Assembly (NCBI RefSeq): GCF_002160305.1
Contig: NZ_NFKI01000032.1
Span: forward strand, 1-37,616
Direction: 5' to 3'
Source: Pseudoflavonifractor sp. An184
Lineage (GTDB): Bacteria > Bacillota > Clostridia > Oscillospirales > Oscillospiraceae
Length of the DNA stretch: 37,616 bases
Each line of letters opens with the position of its first letter. Positions within the stretch are counted from its first letter, which is position 1. The notes under the pieces were generated by a model. The model was not told where the DNA came from, did no database searches, and saw only the letters and a program-made list of their open reading frames with translations. The translations under genes were made by a program, and so were the position numbers. Below, piece after piece: positions 16,155 to 24,131 of the stretch.

Positions 16155-17225
16155 ATGAACCATCTCAGCCAGATTGCGGACAAGCTGTCTCAGTACGATC
16201 TGGACGCTATGCTGATTGTCAGCGAGCCCGGCGAGCGCTACGCCGTTGGATTTCAGGGGGAGGGCTATGTCCTGGTGACCCGGGAGGGGAGCCGGTATTC
16301 CACCGATGGACGGTACATTGAGGCGGCCCAAAAGCAGGTGACCGGGGCGGAGGTGGTTCTCATCTCCCGGGAGCGGAGCCACCTGGCGCTGGCCAGGGAT
16401 TTTCTGGAGGCCCGCGGCCTGAAGCGGGTGGGCTTTGAGAGCGCCGCCGTCAGCGTGGTCCAGCACCGGCGCTGGCAGGAGAGCTTCCCGGAGGGGTGTG
16501 AGCTGATCCCGGCCCAGGAGCTGCTGGACGGCCTGCGGGCCTCCAAGGACCGGGAGGAGCTCGCCGCCATGGTCCAGGCCCAGAAGATCACCGATGCGGC
16601 CTTTGGGGAGATCCTGAACTATATCCGCCCCGGCATGACGGAGCAGGAGGTGGCCGCCCGGCTGGTGTACGAGCTGCTGCGCCGGGGAGCCCGGAAGGTC
16701 TCCTTCGACCCCATCGTGGCCGCCGGAGCCAACGGCTCCATGCCCCACGCAGTGCCCGGGGAGACGGTGATCCAGAAGGGGATGTTCATCACCATGGACT
16801 TCGGGTGCGTGTATGACGGCTACTGCTCCGACATGACCCGCACGGTGGCGGTGGGGCAGCCCACCCAGGAGATGGAGCGGGTCTATGAGACGGTGCTGGC
16901 CGCCCAGAAGGCGGGGATTGCCGCCGCCCGGGCGGGGATGCCCGGCCGGGAGCTGGACGCCGCCGCCCGGAAGGTGATTGAGGAGGCGGGCTATGGGGAC
17001 TATTTCACCCACAGCTTCGGCCACTCCCTGGGACTGGAGATCCACGAGTCCCCCAACGCCTCCCCCAGCGAGACCAGGCCGCTCCCCGCGGGGACGGTGA
17101 TCTCCGCCGAGCCGGGGATCTACCTGCCCGGCCGCTTCGGCGTGCGCATCGAGGATGTGCTGGTGCTGGAGGAGGGCGGCTGCCGGGACATCACCCAGTC
17201 CCCAAAAAATCTCATCGTGCTTTGA
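16155..17225 (+). CDS. M24 family aminopeptidase (Xaa-Pro peptidase type)
   Basis: This 356-residue cytosolic metallopeptidase would remove an N-terminal residue before proline. The N-terminal creatinase-like domain (1-125) is followed by the pita-bread fold. The five metal ligands can be placed: Asp in ITMDFGCVYDGY, Asp in CSDMTR, His in HSFGHSLGLEIHE, Glu in ISAEPGIY and Glu in GVRIEDVL. The ATG follows AAAGGAG. It precedes efp by about 90 bases; efp has its own promoter. The same pepP-efp order is common in Firmicutes, where it suggests a link between proline-peptide turnover and translation of proline stretches. Confidence 0.92.
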   Translation: MNHLSQIADKLSQYDLDAMLIVSEPGERYAVGFQGEGYVLVTREGSRYSTDGRYIEAAQKQVTGAEVVLISRERSHLALARDFLEARGLKRVGFESAAVSVVQHRRWQESFPEGCELIPAQELLDGLRASKDREELAAMVQAQKITDAAFGEILNYIRPGMTEQEVAARLVYELLRRGARKVSFDPIVAAGANGSMPHAVPGETVIQKGMFITMDFGCVYDGYCSDMTRTVAVGQPTQEMERVYETVLAAQKAGIAAARAGMPGRELDAAARKVIEEAGYGDYFTHSFGHSLGLEIHESPNASPSETRPLPAGTVISAEPGIYLPGRFGVRIEDVLVLEEGGCRDITQSPKNLIVL

Positions 17226-17251
17226 TTTTACGCATATTTTCCCAAACCCCC

Positions 17252-17280
17252 TTGTCAAACAGGGGAAAAAAGGGTAAAAT
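17252..17280 (+). promoter_or_regulatory. promoter of efp
   Basis: TTGTCA (17252-17257) and TAAAAT (17275-17280) are separated by 17 bases, 38 bases upstream of the efp start. Confidence 0.65.
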
Positions 17281-17317
17281 GAATTAGTTCATTAAAACAC
17301 AATGGAGGATGATTCCT

Positions 17318-17887
17318 ATGGCAATGATTTCCGCCAGTGATTTCCGCAACGGCGTGACCTTTGAGATGGACGGCAAGGTCATGCAGGTCGTCGAGTTCCA
17401 GCACGTGAAGCCCGGCAAGGGCGCCGCCTTTGTCCGCACTAAGATGAAGGACATCATCAATGGCGGCGTGACCGAGACCTCCTTCAACCCCACCGCCAAG
17501 TTTGAGCAGGCCTATGTGGAGCGCAAAGACATGGAGTACAGCTACAACGACGGCGATCTGTACTACTTCATGGACATGGAGACCTACGACATGATCCCCA
17601 TCAGCAAGGACATGCTGGGCGACGCCTTTCGATTCGTGAAGGAGAACATGACCTGCAAGGTCATGTCCTACAAGGGCAGCGTCTTCGGCGTGGAGCCCCC
17701 CAACTTCGTGGAGCTGGAGGTCACCGAGACCGATCCCGGCTTCAAGGGCGACACCGCCACCAACGTGACCAAGCCCGCCACCCTGGAGACCGGCGCCGAG
17801 ATCAAGGTGCCCCTGTTCATCAACCCCGGCGACAAGATCAAGATCGACACCCGCAGCGGCGAGTATCTGGAGCGCTGCAAGAACTGA
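17318..17887 (+). CDS. efp: translation elongation factor P
   Basis: EF-P relieves ribosomes stalled at polyproline stretches. The 189-residue protein has the KOW-like domain I with the tip [10 protein letters not shown] (K34 is the residue modified in other bacteria), OB domain II (about 70-130) and OB domain III with the C-terminal signature [18 protein letters not shown]. Three ATGs cluster at the 5' end; the one at 17318 is 9 bases from GGAGG, the best spacing, while 17309 is too close and 17324 too far. The last 40 bases, including the stop, are exactly repeated 227 bases downstream (18075-18114). The gene itself is complete. Confidence 0.97.
   Translation: MAMISASDFRNGVTFEMDGKVMQVVEFQHVKPGKGAAFVRTKMKDIINGGVTETSFNPTAKFEQAYVERKDMEYSYNDGDLYYFMDMETYDMIPISKDMLGDAFRFVKENMTCKVMSYKGSVFGVEPPNFVELEVTETDPGFKGDTATNVTKPATLETGAEIKVPLFINPGDKIKIDTRSGEYLERCKN
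17848..17887 (+). repeat. 40-bp direct repeat, copy 1 (3' end of efp)
   Basis: These 40 bases, which begin CACCCGCAGC, cover the last 13 codons of efp including the stop. They recur without a mismatch at 18075-18114. Flanking bases differ, so the identity ends sharply. Confidence 0.95.
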
Positions 17888-17939
17888 TGATTCTGTTGGA
17901 TACCTGCGCCCTGTAAGTGTTTGCGCGGGTGTCGATGGG

Positions 17940-18079
17940 GCCCCGCAGAGCGGGGCGCGCGCAGCGCGTACAAGCGTTTTGGCGCAGCCAAAACCTTGCC
18001 GCAGGCGGAATTCACTTCCGCCGAGGATTTGAATAAATCCGGGTTCCCAATCAAATCGTGATTTGATTGGGAGGCACCC
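17940..18079. repeat. structured repeat, copy A (five hairpins)
   Basis: Hairpins in order: GCCCCGC/GCGGGGC (17940-17956); GCGC/GCGC with loop GCA (17957-17967); linker GTACAAGC; GTTTTGGC/GCCAAAAC with loop GCA (17976-17994); linker CTTGCCGCA; GGCGGAA/TTCCGCC with loop TTCAC (18004-18022); linker ending ATTTGAAT (18027-18034); CCCAATCAAATC/GATTTGATTGGG (18046-18071) inside an outer GGGT/ACCC pair. It lies between the two 40-bp copies of the efp end. The same architecture recurs at 37334 and 37571. No U-rich terminator follows this copy. Which strand is functional is not known. Confidence 0.85.
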
Positions 18080-18114
18080 GCAGCGGCGAGTATCTGGAGC
18101 GCTGCAAGAACTGA
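18075..18114 (+). repeat. 40-bp direct repeat, copy 2 (duplicated efp 3' end)
   Basis: This is an exact copy of 17848-17887, detached from the rest of efp. With copy 1 it brackets 187 bases that include the structured repeat, as if that stretch had been inserted with a 40-bp duplication of the target, or recombined through it. Confidence 0.95.
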
Positions 18115-18173
18115 GTGAAAATCACAGGGAGTTTACCCGTCCATGAGGCTTCGCCTCAGAAAGGAGCGTAACC

Positions 18174-18569
18174 ATGACCATTTCTGAAAAAGTTGCATAC
18201 CTGAAGGGACTGGCCGAGGGCCTGAACCTGGATGTGGAGAAGTCCAAGGAGGGCAAGCTCATCTCCGTGATGATCGGCATCCTGGAGGAGGTCGGACTGT
18301 CCATCGAGGACCTGGAGGAGAACGCCCTGGCCCTGGGCGAGGAGATCGACGTGCTCTCCGACGACCTGGCCGACGTGGAATCCGTGGTCTTTGACGAGGA
18401 TGAGGACGACGAGGACTACTTCGAGGTGGAGTGCCCCAACTGTGAGGAGCCCATCATCATCGACGACGAGGCCCTGGCAGCCGGCGAGGTCCAGTGTCCC
18501 AACTGCGAGACCCGCTTCGCCCTGGATCTGTCTGACGACGGGGACGAGGAGGAGACGGACGAGGACTGA
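18174..18569 (+). CDS. CD1247-type zinc-ribbon protein
   Basis: This 131-residue protein is of a family conserved in clostridia and named after C. difficile CD1247. The N-terminal 45 residues (SEKVAYLKGLAEGLNLD onward) form a conserved helical domain, followed by a strongly acidic stretch and a zinc ribbon with C87-PN-C90 and C108-PN-C111. The C-terminus is again very acidic. The function is unknown; the ribbon suggests a nucleic-acid or protein contact. The ATG follows AGAAAGGAG. It probably once followed efp directly; the repeat insertion now separates them by about 290 bases. Confidence 0.85.
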   Translation: MTISEKVAYLKGLAEGLNLDVEKSKEGKLISVMIGILEEVGLSIEDLEENALALGEEIDVLSDDLADVESVVFDEDEDDEDYFEVECPNCEEPIIIDDEALAAGEVQCPNCETRFALDLSDDGDEEETDED

Positions 18570-18596
18570 CCGTTTCCACTGGAAGCAATGAAATTA

Positions 18597-18631
18597 GCCC
18601 GGCACAGCAATTCTGCTGTGCCGGGCTTTTT
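18597..18631 (+). terminator. intrinsic terminator of the CD1247-type gene
   Basis: GCCCGGCACAGCA (18597-18609) pairs with TGCTGTGCCGGGC (18614-18626) and TTTTT follows. Confidence 0.9.
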
Positions 18632-18671
18632 GCATCCTGGCTTCCGGCGGGCCGGGGAGCTCCGGTTTCCG

Positions 18672-19814
18672 TCATGCTCCGGCGGGCTCTGCGTTGGCGG
18701 ACGACAGGGCAAAGCCGTTGATCTCCACCCCCGCGTCGGCGGGGACCAGCAGGTATTTTCGCCCGTCGATCTCCCGCAGCTCCACCAGATAGCTGCGCTC
18801 CGGGTCCACGGTGACGGCGGCGGCCTCCGTCTTGATTTCAAAGCGGCGGGGGTCGATGAGGTTGGCGGGGTTCAGCACGCCCTCCCCCAGCAGTTCCCGG
18901 CACTCCTCCTGAAAGGCCGCGATGGGCTCCTCGCCCACCCCGCAGTCCCGAAGGATGGCGGCCACGTCCTGGGCGGTGACCTCCAGGGGTTCCGGGTCCT
19001 TGGACTCCTTATGCTGGGCCATCCGGTCCAGCAGCCGCTCATGGATGGCCTGGACCACCTCCACCGTGCAGGCGTCCCCCAGCCCCTCCCGCAGGGCGGA
19101 CTGGAAGGCCTCCTTCTGCTCGGCGGCGGACATGGGGGGCTCGGTGTGGAAGACGGCGTCGATGAACTCCTGATGGATCTGGTCCGCCTTTTTGGAGTAG
19201 AACAGGGCGTTGTACAGATTGGCGGCCCGGCCGTCAAAGGCGGGGAACAGGAAGCCCAGCTCCGGCGGGGCCACCACCTGGCCGGCCCGGCTGTGGAACT
19301 CGTTCTCCCCGGGGAAGTAGCCCAGCTCCACCTTGCTGTCCTTCACCGGGCAGACGCAGCAGACCAGATAGGAGAACACCGTGTCCGAGTCCTCCTGAAG
19401 CCGGTCGTCCTTCCCACGGCGGGGCACGTCGTAGGCGTCGTGGGCCAGCAGGATCAGATAGTTCCCGTCCAGCTCCAGGGCGTCGATGATTTTGCGGTAG
19501 AAGGTCTCCCGGGCCTGGGCGTCCTTCAGCTGGGAGTCCCGCAGGGCGGAGAGGAGCTTGTGCTCCTGGCTGTCCGCCACCTGCTGGGTGGAAAAGACGA
19601 TGTCAATGAGCTGCTTGCCCAGGGTGCCGGACAGGGCTTTCTTCAAAAATCCTAAGTACTGGGCGGACTCCTCCTCGGGCATGCGGCCCATGGACTCGTC
19701 CAGGTAGGAGACAATCTCCTGATTGCCGTTGACAAAGCAGCCGTAGATGCGGTGGATGGCGCTCTTGTCCGGGCGGAAGCGGCGCTTCAGCTCGCTCAAT
19801 TCTTTTTGATTCAT
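18672..19814 (-). CDS. DUF4317 family protein
   Basis: This 380-residue protein is of a family found mainly in clostridia. Family features include the N-terminal segment ELKRRFRPDKSAIHRIYGCF with VNGNQEIV, the core ILLAHDAYDVP with VCPVKDSKVELGYF, and GFLFPAFDGRAANLYNALFY. There is no signal peptide or membrane helix, so it is cytosolic. No function is established; the fold contains segments described elsewhere only as a domain of unknown function. It starts at an ATG behind GGAGG. It is convergent with the CD1247-type gene and stands alone. Confidence 0.85.
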   Translation of the reverse strand: MNQKELSELKRRFRPDKSAIHRIYGCFVNGNQEIVSYLDESMGRMPEEESAQYLGFLKKALSGTLGKQLIDIVFSTQQVADSQEHKLLSALRDSQLKDAQARETFYRKIIDALELDGNYLILLAHDAYDVPRRGKDDRLQEDSDTVFSYLVCCVCPVKDSKVELGYFPGENEFHSRAGQVVAPPELGFLFPAFDGRAANLYNALFYSKKADQIHQEFIDAVFHTEPPMSAAEQKEAFQSALREGLGDACTVEVVQAIHERLLDRMAQHKESKDPEPLEVTAQDVAAILRDCGVGEEPIAAFQEECRELLGEGVLNPANLIDPRRFEIKTEAAAVTVDPERSYLVELREIDGRKYLLVPADAGVEINGFALSSANAEPAGA

Positions 19815-19946
19815 TCCAGGTCCTCCTTCGTAGGGTCACAGGGATTCTCCAGGCGACGGGCTGCCGCATGGAAACGCGCGTTCTATTTTAGCGGATTTTT
19901 CGGGAAAAAGCAATCGAGAATGGGAAGTGGGCGGCCTTCCAAAATG

Positions 19947-19980
19947 AAAAACCGAGGCGGCCCGTCAGAGCCGCCTCGGT
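19947..19980 (-). terminator. intrinsic terminator of the DUF4015 gene
   Basis: On the minus strand ACCGAGGCGG (19980-19971) pairs with CCGCCTCGGT (19960-19951), extended by one G-C pair, and a T-run follows (from 19950 downward). Confidence 0.85.
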
Positions 19981-20015
19981 GAAAAAATGCTGATAAAATA
20001 TCTGTGGGCAGCGGC

Positions 20016-21125
20016 TTACTCGCTCCACACCGCCTGGGCGCCGGCCGCGGCGGAGTCCAGCTGGTCCACCAGGGAGACCAGGCGGGCCGCGGCGTTCTCC
20101 ACCCCGGCCCCCTCCAGAGCGGCCAGCACGTCGCTCCGGGTCCCGGAGACCCAGACGCGGTCCACGCTGGCGTTGAGGGCCGCCGGGGTCAGACCGGCGC
20201 TCCCGTCCGCCCCGGTGAGCACGCCGGCGGAGGCGTGGAGGGAGAGCTTGGTGCCGTAGGGCTCCAGGGCCTGGGCGGCCTGGGCCAGAAAGCCGGTGAT
20301 GACCCCGTCCAGCGCCCCGGCGGGGTAGTTGTCCTCGCTCTGCCCCAGATTGCCCAGGGTGCCGTCCGCCTGGGTGGGGTAGCCGAAGTAGTCCAGCACG
20401 ATCTCGTCAAAGCCCATCTGGGCCAGCTCGGTCATCAGGCCGATGAGGTAGCTCCGCACCGCCTCGTTGGAGGGGGTGGCCCAGTGGAGATCCCCGCTGT
20501 CCCGCCAGCGGTAGTCGCTGCTGGTGCGCAGGGTGTAGTCCATGTTGGAGCCCAGGGCCTCGTCCCGGAAGCAGGACAGCCGGGCCACGGTGTACACGTC
20601 CCTCTCGTTCCAGGCGGTGAGGGCGGCGTTCACCGTGCCGGAGTCCACGCCATCCTGGAGGGCGGAGGCCAGCGCCTGCTGGGACTGCCAGCCCAGCGCC
20701 CCCTGGTCGTCCTTCATGGTGACTGCCACCCCGTCCGCTCCGGCCTCCTGGGCCAGTTGGGCGGCGCTGCCGTCCAGCAGCGAGGACAGGGAGACGGAGA
20801 GAATGGAGGAGGCGTCCTCCTGGGGTTCCTCCGGCGGAGTGGTCTCCCCCTCCTGGGAGGCGTCAGGCAGGGCCGCCGGGTCGCCCTCGATCACCGTCAC
20901 ATTTCCAGGGTCCGGAGTCTGGGGCTCCGTCTGCTGGGAGAAGGGCCAGTGGATGCGAAGCCCCTCGTCGGTGTAGGAGATGGACCCCTGTCCAAAAAAC
21001 AGCACGGCCACCAGTATGACCACTAAGACAGCCAGCACCAGGGCGATCCGCTTGAGCCAGTCGGTGACGGTGGTGCGGCCCCGGTAGGAGTGATAATCAA
21101 ATTGGGATCTCTGAGAACGGCGCAC
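20016..21125 (-). CDS. membrane-anchored DUF4015 glycoside-hydrolase-like protein
   Basis: This 369-residue protein has a short basic cytosolic tail, one membrane helix (about 25-45, LKRIALVLAVLVVILVAVLF), a Pro/Glu/Thr-rich linker (about 65-105) and an extracellular TIM-barrel-like domain. The motif FDEIVLDYFGYP and WATPSNEAVRSYLIGLMTEL match the DUF4015 'putative glycoside hydrolase' family. The acidic residue in IVLDYFGYP is where such barrels usually keep a catalytic group. The substrate is not known. The start is GTG behind GGAGG. It has its own promoter at 21206-21234 and terminator. Confidence 0.82.
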   Translation of the reverse strand: MRRSQRSQFDYHSYRGRTTVTDWLKRIALVLAVLVVILVAVLFFGQGSISYTDEGLRIHWPFSQQTEPQTPDPGNVTVIEGDPAALPDASQEGETTPPEEPQEDASSILSVSLSSLLDGSAAQLAQEAGADGVAVTMKDDQGALGWQSQQALASALQDGVDSGTVNAALTAWNERDVYTVARLSCFRDEALGSNMDYTLRTSSDYRWRDSGDLHWATPSNEAVRSYLIGLMTELAQMGFDEIVLDYFGYPTQADGTLGNLGQSEDNYPAGALDGVITGFLAQAAQALEPYGTKLSLHASAGVLTGADGSAGLTPAALNASVDRVWVSGTRSDVLAALEGAGVENAAARLVSLVDQLDSAAAGAQAVWSE

Positions 21126-21205
21126 GGGCGTATTCCTCCTTTTCGCGCAGCGCGGCGGGAGAGCCGCGGGAAGGGTCCCTGTTGAAGCGGAAAATTGCCG
21201 CCCTA

Positions 21206-21234
21206 ATTATAGCAACCTTTTTTTCACCTTGCAA
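21206..21234 (-). promoter_or_regulatory. promoter of the DUF4015 gene
   Basis: On the minus strand TTGCAA (21234-21229) and TATAAT (21211-21206) are separated by 17 bases. Confidence 0.75.
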
Positions 21235-21303
21235 CCACTGGTTTCCAGAAGAAAGGGAAGATTCCCTAAAAAATTTGCAAAAAAGACACAAATACGGTCC
21301 GAT

Positions 21304-22059
21304 TCAGATGACCATGCCCCCGTCCACGGACAGGACCTGTCCCGTGATGAAGCTGGCGGCGGGGGAGGCCAGGAAGAAAATGGCCTCGGCCACCTCCTCC
21401 GGCTGTCCGATGCGGCACAGAGGGGTCTCCTCCGCCAGGGCGTCCAGGTCCTCCTGGGTCAGGTGGGCGTTCATATCGGTGGCGATGACCCCGGGGGCCA
21501 CGCAGTTCACTCGGATGTGGGAGGGGCCCAGCTCCTTGGCCATGGCTCGGGTCAGGCCGATGATCCCCGCCTTGGAGGCGGAGTAGGCCGCCTCACAGGA
21601 CCCGCCGGTGAGCCCCCACATGGAGGAGACGGTGACGATGGCCCCCCGCTGCTGCCGGACGAAGCCGGGGACCGCCGCCTGGAGCAGATGAAAGGCGCTG
21701 TCCAGGTTGACGGACATGACCTCCCGCCACTCCGGCGCGGACAGGTCGGTGAGGAGCATCTGCCGGGGGGCCACCCCGGCGCTGCACACCAGAGCGTCCA
21801 GGGGACCAAGGAGCTCCTCCGCCTGCCGGACCAGGGCCTGTGCCTCCGGACGCTGGGATATGTCCCCGGGGAGGGCGGCCGCCCGGGCCCCCAGGGCCTC
21901 CAGCTCCCCCACCAGAGTCTCCGCCTGTTCCCGGGAGCGGCGGTAGCCTACCGCCACGTCCCAGCCGCCCCGGGCAAACCGCCGGGCGGCGGCGGCACCG
22001 ATTCCCCGGGAGCCCCCCGTGATGAGGACCACAGGCCGGGTCATGGTTAGTGTTTCCAT
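21304..22059 (-). CDS. SDR oxidoreductase, FabG-like
   Basis: This 251-residue NAD(P)-dependent short-chain dehydrogenase has the Rossmann motif TGGSRGIG (14-21), N118 (VNLD), the serine of VSSMWG near 145, and Y159-SAS-K163. All four catalytic residues are there. The C-terminus ([23 protein letters not shown]) is typical of 3-oxoacyl-ACP reductases, but no other fatty-acid gene is nearby, so the true substrate is uncertain. The ATG at 22059 follows GAAAGGAG. It is followed by the DUF4015 gene on the same strand, which has a separate promoter. Confidence 0.9.
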   Translation of the reverse strand: METLTMTRPVVLITGGSRGIGAAAARRFARGGWDVAVGYRRSREQAETLVGELEALGARAAALPGDISQRPEAQALVRQAEELLGPLDALVCSAGVAPRQMLLTDLSAPEWREVMSVNLDSAFHLLQAAVPGFVRQQRGAIVTVSSMWGLTGGSCEAAYSASKAGIIGLTRAMAKELGPSHIRVNCVAPGVIATDMNAHLTQEDLDALAEETPLCRIGQPEEVAEAIFFLASPAASFITGQVLSVDGGMVI

Positions 22060-22182
22060 CCAACCGCTCCTTTCATTCTAGCCGGCATATAAAACCGTCC
22101 ACATTGTACCTGTTTTTCCGGGAGAGCGCAACCCTGAGACGGGAAGTGCCGGACACATTTCCAAAAAGTTTACACAATTACC

Positions 22183-22210
22183 TTGCATTTTCCGGGAAGG
22201 GCCGTATAAT
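22183..22210 (+). promoter_or_regulatory. promoter of the lipid kinase gene
   Basis: TTGCAT (22183-22188) and TATAAT (22205-22210) are 16 bases apart; the kinase gene begins about 70 bases downstream. Confidence 0.65.
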
Positions 22211-22281
22211 AAGGAGCAATGAAATTGTGCGCGGGCCGGACTGGGGAAGGACGGGCGCGGAGAGATCTGGAGAATCACGAT

Positions 22282-23190
22282 ATGAAGCGAATGCTGTTTT
22301 TATATAACCCCACCGCCGGGAAGGGGGCGGCGGCGGCCCATCTGTCCGGCGTGGTGGATCAGTTTACCAAGGACGGGTGGCTCACCACCGTCTATCCCAC
22401 CCAGGGCAAGAAGGACGCCACCCGGGTGGCCCGGGAGCTGGGGTCCTACTACGACCGGGTGGTGTGCTGCGGCGGGGACGGCACCCTCAGCGAGACGGCG
22501 GCCGGCCTGCTGGAGCTGAGCCGTCCGCCCCTGCTGGGCTATATCCCCTCCGGCTCCACCAACGACTGCGGCGCCACCCTGCGCATCCCCCGGGGCTATA
22601 AAAAGGCGGCGGAGCTGGCGGCGGGGGACAGTGAACCCCTGCGCTGGGACATGGGCACCCTGAACCAGCAGCCCTTTGTCTATGTGGCCGCCTTCGGGGC
22701 TTTTACCGAGGTGTCCTACGACACCCCTCAGGATCTGAAAAACACCTTCGGCCATCTGGCCTATATCATGGCGGGGATCGCCTCCATCCCGTCCATCACC
22801 CCCTACCACATGAAGGTGGAGTACGACGGACAGGTGCTGGAGGACGACTTCTTCTACGGCATGGTGTGCAACACCTACTCGGTGGCAGGGATGCGGAATC
22901 TGCCCACCGACCGGGTGGAGCTGGACGACGGCCTGTTTGAGGTGATTCTGGTGCGCAAGCCCATGAGCATCGGAGAGATCGGAGCGGGCCTCCAGACGCT
23001 GCTCCGCCCCGGGGCGGTGGAGGAGGGGAGCGCCCTGCTCTCCTTCCACGCCTCCCAGCTGAAATTTACCAGCGAAAAGCCCATCCCCTGGACCATCGAC
23101 GGGGAGTACGGCGGCAGCCATGAGGTGAGCCGGGTCCAGAACCACCGCCAGGCCCTGGCCATCCTCTCGGGGCGGAAGCAGGGGGCGTGA
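22282..23190 (+). CDS. diacylglycerol/lipid kinase family protein (YegS/DgkB type)
   Basis: This 302-residue kinase transfers phosphate from ATP to diacylglycerol or a related lipid. It shows the N-terminal NPTAGKG, the nucleotide loop GGDGTLSE (64-71) and the PSGSTND motif of the DAGK catalytic fold, followed by the beta-sandwich domain with WTIDGE near the end. The ATG at 22282 was chosen because TGGAG is suitably placed and the family normally starts just before LFLYNPTAG. It precedes an O-acetyltransferase by 41 bases, probably in one transcript. Confidence 0.9.
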   Translation: MKRMLFLYNPTAGKGAAAAHLSGVVDQFTKDGWLTTVYPTQGKKDATRVARELGSYYDRVVCCGGDGTLSETAAGLLELSRPPLLGYIPSGSTNDCGATLRIPRGYKKAAELAAGDSEPLRWDMGTLNQQPFVYVAAFGAFTEVSYDTPQDLKNTFGHLAYIMAGIASIPSITPYHMKVEYDGQVLEDDFFYGMVCNTYSVAGMRNLPTDRVELDDGLFEVILVRKPMSIGEIGAGLQTLLRPGAVEEGSALLSFHASQLKFTSEKPIPWTIDGEYGGSHEVSRVQNHRQALAILSGRKQGA

Positions 23191-23231
23191 GCGGCGGTGA
23201 GGCAGAGTAAAGGAGAGAGGGGGGAGCTGAC

Positions 23232-23798
23232 GTGACAGAGCAGGAGAAAATGCTGTCCGGCCAGCTGTATTTTGCGGGCGTGCCGGAGCTGCTGGCGGCC
23301 CGGAAGAGGGCCAAGGAGCTGTGTCAGCGGTTCAACCGGACGGCGGTCCAGGACCCGGAGGCGGGGACGGATCTGCTGCGGGAGCTGCTGGGCAGGATGG
23401 GGGAGGAGATCTCCATTCAGCCCATGTTCTGGTGCGACTACGGCTTCAACATCCGGATGGGCTCCCATGTGGAGATCAACCACAACTGCGTGATCCTGGA
23501 CTGTGCCCCGGTGACCTTCGGGGACCATGTGTTCATCGGCCCCAACTGCGGCTTCTACACCGCCGGCCACCCCCTGGACGCCCAGACCCGGAACGCCGGG
23601 CTGGAGTTTGCCCGGCCCATCGCCGTGGGGGACAACGTGTGGTTCGGCGGAAACGTCACAGTGCTGCCGGGGGTGACCATCGGCGCCGGCTCGGTGATCG
23701 GGGCGGGGAGCGTGGTCAGCCGGGATATCCCGCCCAATGTGATCGCGGTGGGCAATCCCTGCCGGGTGGTGCGGACCATCCTGCCGGAGGAGCCTTGA
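23232..23798 (+). CDS. sugar O-acetyltransferase (maltose acetyltransferase type)
   Basis: This 188-residue left-handed beta-helix enzyme transfers acetyl from acetyl-CoA to sugars. The N-terminal Mac domain (TEQEKMLSGQLYFAGVPEL) is followed by hexapeptide repeats. The catalytic His is in FYTAGHPLD, and WFGGNVTVLPGVTIGAGSVI with GNPCRVVR closes the domain. Length is standard. The GTG start follows GGGGGAG at a suitable distance. It is probably cotranscribed with the lipid kinase. The acceptor sugar is unknown. Confidence 0.9.
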   Translation: MTEQEKMLSGQLYFAGVPELLAARKRAKELCQRFNRTAVQDPEAGTDLLRELLGRMGEEISIQPMFWCDYGFNIRMGSHVEINHNCVILDCAPVTFGDHVFIGPNCGFYTAGHPLDAQTRNAGLEFARPIAVGDNVWFGGNVTVLPGVTIGAGSVIGAGSVVSRDIPPNVIAVGNPCRVVRTILPEEP

Positions 23799-23805
23799 GA
23801 TCGGG

Positions 23806-23831
23806 CATAACCGGGCTTTGGCCCGTTTATG
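23806..23831 (+). terminator. weak hairpin after the acetyltransferase
   Basis: CATAACCGGGC (23806-23816) pairs, with one mismatch, with GCCCGTTTATG (23821-23831). Only three T follow the GC part, so termination would be weak; transcription may read on into glmS. Confidence 0.4.
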
Positions 23832-23893
23832 ATAGAAGGAATTCACAAGCATCGCAGAAGGAAAGGAGGACCATGGGGAGACCCCCATCAAAA

Positions 23894-24105
23894 GCGCCAG
23901 CGCCTGTCTCCCAGGGGAGACAGGACGACGAGGAGAAGGGAGTATCGAAAGGACGGCGGATTCCCCCGCCGGCCCCAAAATTCGGCGGATGCCCTTCCGT
24001 ACCCCTCCGGGTGCGTGACACAGCGGGCAAATATGCGGGCGACCGCAAAACAGAGACGCTGTGACCGGATGACGAGGCACAAATGGCTGCGAGTTTGTCC
24101 TCCCG
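23894..24105 (+). ncRNA. glmS ribozyme (GlcN6P-activated self-cleaving riboswitch)
   Basis: The leader of glmS contains the ribozyme core. The cleavage site lies before GCGCC (23894-23898). P2 is CCTGTCTCC/GGAGACAGG, followed by the conserved GACGAGG. P3 is AAGGG/CCCTT around the conserved TATCGAA and TTCGGCGGATG elements, and an outer GAGGCACAAA/TTTGTCCTC helix (24074-24102) resembles P4. Known function: glucosamine-6-phosphate acts as cofactor for self-cleavage, which leads to mRNA decay. Between TATCGAA and TTCGGCGG an extra GC-rich hairpin of about 30 bases (GGCGG/CCGCC) replaces the short loop of B. subtilis. Boundaries are approximate. Confidence 0.87.
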
Positions 24106-24131
24106 ATTTTGCAATTAGGAGGAAATTTCAT

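Noticed and set aside
23829-24131. upstream extension of the glmS frame
   Set aside because: It crosses the glmS ribozyme; the Cys2 nucleophile requires the start at 24132.
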